Source: Coxiellaceae bacterium UBA6002 (GTDB lineage Bacteria > Pseudomonadota > Gammaproteobacteria > UBA6002). Taken from it: DNA of 29,125 nucleotides. The notes under the pieces were generated by a model that searched no databases, was not told where the DNA came from, and saw nothing but the letters and a program-made list of their open reading frames with translations. The stretch lies in NCBI GenBank assembly GCA_002429595.1, contig DJAM01000125.1, forward strand, positions 4,368 through 33,492, given 5' to 3'. Both the position numbers and the translations under genes were made by a program. The stretch's first letter is position 1; each line of letters opens with the position of its first letter. This document shows positions 24,003 to 29,125 of the stretch, in pieces.

Positions 24003-24935
24003 CTATAAATATTTGCCGATTTCGATATCCCGTGGATCAGTTTCATAACCATCGGGGTCATTGAAAGGCATTGCTACATAATTGTGTTGGCAATAAAACT
24101 GATAAGCTTCTGGTGAAGACTGGACTAGAAGTTCTTTGATATTTTGTTGAGTAAGCCAGCGCTCACTTAACCTTAACAACTCACTTCCAAAACCTAAATT
24201 TCGATGACTTTCTTCTATCACAATAATTCGAAGAGCTGCTCGATTTTCTGGCCATAGCTGGATATGGGCGTAGCCAATAATTGTCGTTCCTAGATAAAAA
24301 ACAAAATGAATGTGTGTGGCATCTTGAAACGTCCAAGTATAGGGATCATCAATGTGCACACGATCAAAGAAATAGGTTTGACGAAGGTAGCGAACCGTTT
24401 GCCATTCGCTTGACGTCAACGGTAATCTCAAACGAAGCTGATTAAACCCAGCTTTGTTATCAATAGTCGCCACAAACTGTTCTTTGCCTGAAATATATTG
24501 AGCTCGATCATTTGCAAATTTTAACGCTAATCGGGTTTTCAATTCTGCATAGAGCTCCCGATCACATTCATGTGTTCTCATCCAATCTCGAAACTTCAGA
24601 TGTCTTTCTATTTCAGAATTTTCCTGTTCGTATACGTGCACATGAAAGGTTTGTTCTTTAGTAAAAAAACGTCTAAAAGGAATACCATGTTCGCCTAGTG
24701 ATCGGTAATGAAGATTTTCCATTGCAGTCACGGATTGATCCACGCATAAAATATCTTTAACAACAGGGAGAATATCTATGATTGGTTTAGCGGCTAACTT
24801 AGGAACCGCTGTTGAGCCGATATGATGAACCCTAATGCAGTTGTCTCCTAATGCGGACTTTATTAATTGCGCTTCCTTTTCAAACATCTGGGGCCATTCG
24901 ATGTTATAAGGAACAACTTTCACAATGTTAGTCAT
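24003..24935 (-). CDS. GrpB (UPF0157) - GNAT acetyltransferase fusion protein
   Basis: This 310-residue protein has two domains. Residues about 1-170 are a GrpB/UPF0157 domain of the nucleotidyltransferase superfamily, with VVPYNIEWPQMFEKE, HIGSTAVP (38-45) and KPIIDILPVV. Residues about 175-310 are a GNAT N-acetyltransferase, with the acetyl-CoA loop region HRNLGFGSELLRLSERWL and a C-terminal YQFYCQHNYV. The substrate is unknown for both. GrpB domains elsewhere occur alone or fused to dephospho-CoA kinase, so a link to CoA or nucleotide chemistry is conceivable but unproven. It lies 28 bases downstream of ubiB on the same strand and may share its transcript. Confidence 0.85.
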   Translation of the reverse strand: MTNIVKVVPYNIEWPQMFEKEAQLIKSALGDNCIRVHHIGSTAVPKLAAKPIIDILPVVKDILCVDQSVTAMENLHYRSLGEHGIPFRRFFTKEQTFHVHVYEQENSEIERHLKFRDWMRTHECDRELYAELKTRLALKFANDRAQYISGKEQFVATIDNKAGFNQLRLRLPLTSSEWQTVRYLRQTYFFDRVHIDDPYTWTFQDATHIHFVFYLGTTIIGYAHIQLWPENRAALRIIVIEESHRNLGFGSELLRLSERWLTQQNIKELLVQSSPEAYQFYCQHNYVAMPFNDPDGYETDPRDIEIGKYL

Positions 24936-24963
24936 GCTAAGCTCAAAGTAAGTACATTAGTAA

Positions 24964-26601
24964 CTAATAGGACAGCATTACTAAAATAATGCCAATAATT
25001 CCTATGGTGATATTAACGGCAATTACAGCAGTAATGGCGAGATGAAACAGCAAATAGTTGATCAATGCTACGATAATCACACCGAAACCAAACCCTAGCC
25101 ATTTTCGGCGTTGTAGTTTGCGTGGGGCAATGTTTTCAGTGATGTTGATAGCATCAGTTTGATAACGTGTGGTTGATTGTTCTAAGCGAGCATGAATTAA
25201 ATCAGGAAGCTCTAATATTTTATCTACCCACTGCGGCCCGCGATGGTAGATTTTGGTCAGCATGCTTATAGGACTGAGTTGTTGTCTTACCCATTTTTCA
25301 AGATAAGGCTGAGCTGTTGACCAAAGATCGAGGTCTGGATAAAGCTGACGTCCTAGCCCTTCAATATTTAACATCGTTTTTTGTAATAGAAAGAATTGCG
25401 GTTGGATTTCCATGTGGAATTCTCTAGCTGCTTGAAAGAGTTTTAAAAGTAATTTGCCAAATGAAATATCTTTTAAAGGTCGCTCGAAGATGGGCTCGCT
25501 AACACCTCGAATTGCTGTTTCAAATTCGTCAACCCGAATTTCTCTGCCTACCCATCCAGATTCAATATGTAGTTCGGCAACGCGTCGGTAGTCACGTCTA
25601 AAAAAAGCTAACAAGTTTTCTGCTATGTAACGTTGATCTTTAGGACTTAGCGTTCCCATGATTCCGAAATCAACTGCAATATATTTTGGTTTCACAGGAT
25701 TATCTTTGCTGACAAAAATATTGCCTGGGTGCATATCTGCATGAAAGAAACTATCTCGCAAAACTTGAGTAAAAAATATTTCAACACCATTCTCTGCGAG
25801 TTTTTTTAAGTTAATCCCTGCATCTTTTAGGGCAGCAATGTTTGAAATTGGAATTCCTGCGATACGCTCCATCACAAGAATATCTTTAGAAGAATATTCC
25901 CAATACACCTCTGGAATATAAAGTAGATCGGAATTTTGAAAGTTACGACGCAGCTGCGAAGCATTAGCGCCTTCATGAAGCAGATCAAGTTCATAGATAA
26001 TAGATCGCTCAAGTTCTCTGACTACTTCACGTAATTTTAGTTTGTTGCCTTGCGGTAAGAATTTAGAAGTTAAGGTTGCAACGCTGGCTAGTAAGCTAAT
26101 ATCTCGAACAATAATTTTTTCGATATTGGGCCGTAGTATTTTTATGACAACTGTTTTGCCGTTTTTCAAAGTTGCCGCATGCACTTGTGCAATGGAGGCC
26201 GAAGCAAAAGGCACCATGTCGAATTCTGCAAATACCTCGGACACAGGTTTTCGATATTGCTTTTCTAAAATTTGCTTTGCGATTTCACCAGGAAAAGGAG
26301 GTACAGCGTCTTGAAGTTTTTCTAACTCTTCGGCGATATCTTCTGGTATGAGGTCAGGGCGGGTTGATAACACTTGGCCGAATTTAACGAAAACCGGTCC
26401 TAATTCTTCAAGTGTAATACGAAATGTTTCGCCGCGTGGTCGTGATTTTCCAAACCAGTACCAGGGATTAAAATAACTAATAAATGAAAATGACTGTAGT
26501 GCTTTAGACGAAAGAACAACAATATCAAAACGATTGCGAAGCAAAATAATATTTATTTGGGTTAAACGAATAAGCTGTAGCGGACGTTTAAATAATTTCA
26601 T
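24964..26601 (-). CDS. ubiB: Ubiquinone biosynthesis kinase-like protein UbiB
   Basis: This 545-residue protein is an atypical kinase-like ATPase required for ubiquinone synthesis. The ADCK-family KxGQ motif is visible as FVKFGQVLSTRPDLIP. The alanine-rich nucleotide loop is in PFASASIAQVHAA, and the catalytic-loop and metal motifs are in FHADMHPGNIF and VDFGIMG. Two hydrophobic segments at the C-terminus (about 498-545) anchor it in the inner membrane. The ATG overlaps the ubiJ stop (ATGA), as in the standard ubiE-ubiJ-ubiB operon. Confidence 0.97.
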   Translation of the reverse strand: MKLFKRPLQLIRLTQINIILLRNRFDIVVLSSKALQSFSFISYFNPWYWFGKSRPRGETFRITLEELGPVFVKFGQVLSTRPDLIPEDIAEELEKLQDAVPPFPGEIAKQILEKQYRKPVSEVFAEFDMVPFASASIAQVHAATLKNGKTVVIKILRPNIEKIIVRDISLLASVATLTSKFLPQGNKLKLREVVRELERSIIYELDLLHEGANASQLRRNFQNSDLLYIPEVYWEYSSKDILVMERIAGIPISNIAALKDAGINLKKLAENGVEIFFTQVLRDSFFHADMHPGNIFVSKDNPVKPKYIAVDFGIMGTLSPKDQRYIAENLLAFFRRDYRRVAELHIESGWVGREIRVDEFETAIRGVSEPIFERPLKDISFGKLLLKLFQAAREFHMEIQPQFFLLQKTMLNIEGLGRQLYPDLDLWSTAQPYLEKWVRQQLSPISMLTKIYHRGPQWVDKILELPDLIHARLEQSTTRYQTDAINITENIAPRKLQRRKWLGFGFGVIIVALINYLLFHLAITAVIAVNITIGIIGIILVMLSY

Positions 26602-27191
26602 TCATTGTTTTCCATTAAGCGATTAAGTCGTGCTTCCAAGCGATCAATATTATTTCGCAATTCTTGAATGTCTTCACAGAAATCTTCAACTTGTTCCTTG
26701 GTCGGTAAAAATCGTTGTTCTTCTTGTATAAAATCAACGGCATCTTCAATCGAACGTGAAGAGATGCGACTAACTGCATTTTTGCATCGACGTACAAAAT
26801 TACTTAAATGATGTGTTGGTAAATCACCAACGAAAAAGGCAGAGTATTCTTCCCAATTGAAATCCATATATTTAAACAAACGCATAATATCGTGTGCTAA
26901 ATCGACATCGCCTTCAACACTTATATCGTTAGAAAGTGCTTCGGAGTTAAGTTGTTTGATAAAATCAAAAATAGAACCACTGACGATGGTGTCGGGGGTA
27001 TCGGGAAAGACACTGTGTACATGGATTTTTTCGGGATGAATAATTAAGAATAAATCCATATTAAGATCTTTGAAATTTATATGAAGTGTTTTTCCGGCAT
27101 GCATCTCTAAGATTTGATCTTTGCCACTATGAAGAGTAAGAAAACTATTCATGGCTTTTTCTATGGCGCTGATGAAGATGAGTTTAATCAA
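26598..27191 (-). CDS. ubiJ: Ubiquinone biosynthesis accessory factor UbiJ
   Basis: I place the start at TTG 27191, giving 197 residues beginning MIKLIFISAIEKAMNSFL, which aligns with the usual UbiJ N-terminus. GAGG lies seven bases upstream, and the start overlaps the ubiE stop by 8 bases. A longer frame to 27254 would only extend into ubiE. An SCP2-like lipid-binding domain fills about residues 15-130 (IVSGSIFDFIKQL, VEGDVDLAHDIMRLF). A C-terminal coiled coil ends the protein (ELRNNIDRLEARLNRLMENNE). UbiJ organises the soluble Ubi complex and may hold the hydrophobic intermediate. Confidence 0.92.
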   Translation of the reverse strand: MIKLIFISAIEKAMNSFLTLHSGKDQILEMHAGKTLHINFKDLNMDLFLIIHPEKIHVHSVFPDTPDTIVSGSIFDFIKQLNSEALSNDISVEGDVDLAHDIMRLFKYMDFNWEEYSAFFVGDLPTHHLSNFVRRCKNAVSRISSRSIEDAVDFIQEEQRFLPTKEQVEDFCEDIQELRNNIDRLEARLNRLMENNE

Positions 27192-27945
27192 ATTTATAGC
27201 CTCGATGAATCGCAACAATTCCACCAGTAAGATTATGATAGTTGCATTGCTCAAACCCGGCTGTTTCCATCATTTTACGCAAAGTCTCTTGATTAGGGTG
27301 CATGCGAATAGATTCAGCTAAATAGCGATAGCTAGCTTCATCTTTGGCAAAAACCTTACCTAACAATGGTAGGACATTAAAAGAATAAAGGTCATATAAG
27401 CTACTTAGCAATGGCAGAGTGGGGTGAGAGAATTCCAAAATAATCAGTTTACCACCTGGCTTAAGAACTCTGTATATTGATTTAAGCGCGGCCTCTTTAT
27501 CCGTCACATTCCTAAGCCCAAAGCCAATGGTAACGCAATCAAAAGTATCGTGTGGGAAGGGAATTTGTTGCGCATCAACCAGTAAGTAGTGAATATTGCC
27601 TACTAAGCCTTTTGCAATCATTCGCTCGCGAGCAAGCGTAAGCATCGATTCATTGATGTCTGTGACAAACAAGTTGCCTGTGGTACCCAACAGAGGAGCC
27701 ATGCGTATTGCAAGATCTCCGGTTCCTGCTGCAAGATCTAGAACATAATGATGAGACCGTAAAGACGTCAATTCGATGCAGAATTTTTTCCAAGCACGAT
27801 GTACACCAAATGACATTAAATCGTTCATTAAATCGTAGCGACTAGCAACAGAATGGAAGACCTCTGAAACAAGATGTTTTTTTTCTTGCACATCAACTTT
27901 TCTAAATCCAAAATCGGTTTTTTTTTCTGATGAATTTTCTGACAT
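27184..27945 (-). CDS. ubiE: Ubiquinone/menaquinone C-methyltransferase UbiE
   Basis: This is a 253-residue protein from the ATG at 27945, which has AGGA upstream and gives the family-like start MSENSSEKKTDFGFRKV. An upstream TTG at 27966 is less likely. SAM-binding motif I is VLDLAAGTGDLAIRMA, followed by DINESMLTLARERM, FDCVTIGFGLRNV and YRVLKPGGKLIILEFS. It C-methylates the ring of the quinone precursor. It is the first gene of ubiE-ubiJ-ubiB and diverges from the exported-protein gene at 28042. Confidence 0.97.
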   Translation of the reverse strand: MSENSSEKKTDFGFRKVDVQEKKHLVSEVFHSVASRYDLMNDLMSFGVHRAWKKFCIELTSLRSHHYVLDLAAGTGDLAIRMAPLLGTTGNLFVTDINESMLTLARERMIAKGLVGNIHYLLVDAQQIPFPHDTFDCVTIGFGLRNVTDKEAALKSIYRVLKPGGKLIILEFSHPTLPLLSSLYDLYSFNVLPLLGKVFAKDEASYRYLAESIRMHPNQETLRKMMETAGFEQCNYHNLTGGIVAIHRGYKFD

Positions 27946-27994
27946 GCCAAGTCCTAAGTGGAACAATTAAGAATTTGATTTCATTATACTTGCC

Positions 27995-28020
27995 ATGTAG
28001 CCTGGGTGAAACCCAGGAAA
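27995..28020. repeat. Copy of the ATGTAGCCTGGGTGAA dispersed repeat with hairpin
   Basis: The first 16 bases (27995-28010) are identical to 19612-19627 in the recF-gyrB repeat. Here it contains a perfect 7-base hairpin, CCTGGGT-GAA-ACCCAGG (28001-28017), between the divergent ubiE and 28042 genes. A weak counterpart end (GTACAT) lies at 28038-28043 beside the next start codon. Confidence 0.6.
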
Positions 28021-28041
28021 CCTAAATATTTAAGCCAGTAC

Positions 28042-29010
28042 ATGTTAAAAAAAATCAAATTAGCCATTTTAGCTTTGTTATGGACACCCAGTGTTCTCTT
28101 GGCCCAATCCATGCCTCAAGTTAGCTTAGGTGTGGATTACAGTGATCAATATGATTTAGTAATTGATCCCCGCTATGCCAATGTTCTGACTGACAACACC
28201 GCATTTGGCTTTGAAATAGCGTTTGGTCCCAAAGAATTTCGATTGGCAGGTACTTGGACCGGTTTGTTTAATTGTCGGCACTTGGTCAAATTAACAGGCG
28301 AATACTTATCGCAAAATACCAACTTTGTCTTTGATCAAATATTATTACCTCTGTGGGATGAGCAGTCCGCATTTGGGATAAGTTACTCGCTGCTAAATCA
28401 AAGTTATGGGATTACGAGCTATAACATTGGACTTTATGAAGTTCAAGCACGAGATGAAAATTTGATTCCTCGAATTTTTTTGGCACCCCCCTATACTATT
28501 TTTCGAGATGTGAGTGGTTCTTCAGTTTATGGTGGTTTTGTCGGAGTGACAGTACAGCCTTGGGCGTATACCCGCTTGACGGGTAGCGTATATTACGATG
28601 ATGTCGCTTACCATAATCGCTTTGAAATACCACCTGACCGCCAAGGTTTTGGCGTGGGCTTATGTGTGGAGCAAATTTTACACCCACGCTTCCTGGTCAC
28701 TATTGAAGCGAATGATCGCAAATTATATCGACAGTATAGTGTCAAAACCAGTTGGTTAATTCCAATCCCTCGTTGTGCCAAACTTGAACTCGCACTAAAA
28801 GGGGAAAGAGTGACAGGAGACTTAGTCACCCCGGAAGAGAACCGTGTTGGTGTCATGTTAACGTATCGTTGGAATTTACCAGATTACAATCCGAATTATT
28901 TAGTGTCCAAAACGATTGAAGAAACGGCGCTCATCGCCGCAACTAAGCCGGTCATTAGAATGCCTCAGGTATTTGCTGCACGAGATGAACATCGGGAGAC
29001 GCTGCCTTAA
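28042..29010 (+). CDS. Probable exported beta-rich (outer membrane) protein, unknown
   Basis: This is a 322-residue protein from the ATG at 28042, which gives a clean signal peptide (MLKKIKLAILALLWTPSVLLAQ). An in-frame GTG at 28006 lies inside a repeat and spoils the signal. The mature part alternates polar and hydrophobic/aromatic residues in short strands, such as VSLGVDYSD, FGFEIAFG, FRLAGTWTGLF, TRLTGSVYYDD and RVGVMLTYRWNL. This suggests an outer-membrane beta-barrel of perhaps 12 or more strands. A non-strand tail of about 45 residues follows the last aromatic strand. I do not recognise the family. Cysteines are few (three in the mature part). It is transcribed alone. Confidence 0.7.
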   Translation: MLKKIKLAILALLWTPSVLLAQSMPQVSLGVDYSDQYDLVIDPRYANVLTDNTAFGFEIAFGPKEFRLAGTWTGLFNCRHLVKLTGEYLSQNTNFVFDQILLPLWDEQSAFGISYSLLNQSYGITSYNIGLYEVQARDENLIPRIFLAPPYTIFRDVSGSSVYGGFVGVTVQPWAYTRLTGSVYYDDVAYHNRFEIPPDRQGFGVGLCVEQILHPRFLVTIEANDRKLYRQYSVKTSWLIPIPRCAKLELALKGERVTGDLVTPEENRVGVMLTYRWNLPDYNPNYLVSKTIEETALIAATKPVIRMPQVFAARDEHRETLP

Positions 29011-29125
29011 AAGCAGAAGGGTGAATCCGAAGTTTCAGCGTGATACTATTTGATCATCTGTCATTCCCGCGTAGGCGAGAATCCATGCTTCCAGCTTCAC
29101 TTGTGATGGATTCCCGCCTACGCGG
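29011..29125. repeat. Downstream spacer with a truncated palindromic repeat
   Basis: After about 50 plain bases, a repeat of the same type as 8073-8155 begins near 29060. Its left arm, GTCATTCCCGCGTAGGCGAG followed by AATCCAT (29060-29086), is complementary to the right arm ATGGATTCCCGCCTACGCGG (29106-29125) with one mismatch. The window ends before the outer end of the right arm. It may double as a transcript-end hairpin for the preceding gene. Confidence 0.85.

Noticed and set aside
27192..27254. N-terminal extension of ubiJ into ubiE
   Set aside because: The extension is a frame-shifted reading of ubiE codons. The TTG at 27191 has GAGG upstream and matches the family start.
28006..28041. 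GTG start for the exported protein at 28006
   Set aside because: It lies in the dispersed repeat and would place a basic segment before the signal peptide. The ATG at 28042 fits better.
1..29125. tRNA genes, CRISPR arrays, insertion sequences or prophage genes
   Set aside because: No cloverleaf-like sequence, no regularly spaced direct repeats and no transposase or integrase-like protein was seen. The repeats present are short palindromic elements without coding capacity.

Overview
The window is about 29 kb of chromosome from a gammaproteobacterium, moderately AT-rich by eye. The gene families and their order point to Legionellales, close to Coxiella. The DsbA-like protein at 9165-9983 resembles the Coxiella antigen Com1 along its length. 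The run mnmG-mnmE-yidC-yidD-rnpA-rpmH / usp / rsmB-glyS-glyQ / com1 / rpoH-ftsX-ftsE-ftsY / M16 pair / rsmD is, as far as I recall, the Coxiella burnetii order. Assignment to a species is not possible from this sequence alone.

Layout. 1-3831 (minus) is the rpmH cluster: ribosomal protein L34, RNase P protein, YidD, the YidC insertase, and tRNA wobble-uridine modification (MnmE and the first codons of MnmG). 3832-4214 is a gene-free AT-rich stretch with one perfect DnaA box and is a candidate replication origin. 4215-9983 holds a universal stress protein (plus), then rsmB, glyS, glyQ and a com1-like gene (minus), interrupted by two palindromic repeats. 10148-13654 (minus) is ftsY-ftsE-ftsX-rpoH. 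13742-17004 (plus) holds two periplasmic M16 peptidase-family proteins and rsmD. 17007-23296 (minus) is the classical dnaA-dnaN-recF-gyrB block. 23525-23989 is an unknown gene diverging from dnaA. 24003-27945 (minus) is ubiE-ubiJ-ubiB for ubiquinone synthesis followed by a GrpB-GNAT fusion gene. 28042-29010 (plus) is a probable outer-membrane or exported beta-rich protein. The window ends inside a palindromic repeat.

Most of this is housekeeping. The strongest unusual signal is a perfect CIRCE operator (TTAGCACTC-N9-GAGTGCTAA, 11035-11061) lying directly downstream of a good sigma70 -10 element, 32 bases before rpoH and overlapping the ftsX stop codon. It predicts that the repressor HrcA controls the heat-shock sigma factor, joining two regulatory systems that usually act in parallel.

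Other points of interest are these. Dispersed repeats supply the stop codons of two essential-type genes (glyQ and recF). The rpmH cluster with its DnaA box is separated by about 18 kb from dnaA, instead of the two lying back to back around oriC. Two lineage-specific-looking genes of unknown function are also present. No tRNA, rRNA, CRISPR, transposase or prophage gene was seen.
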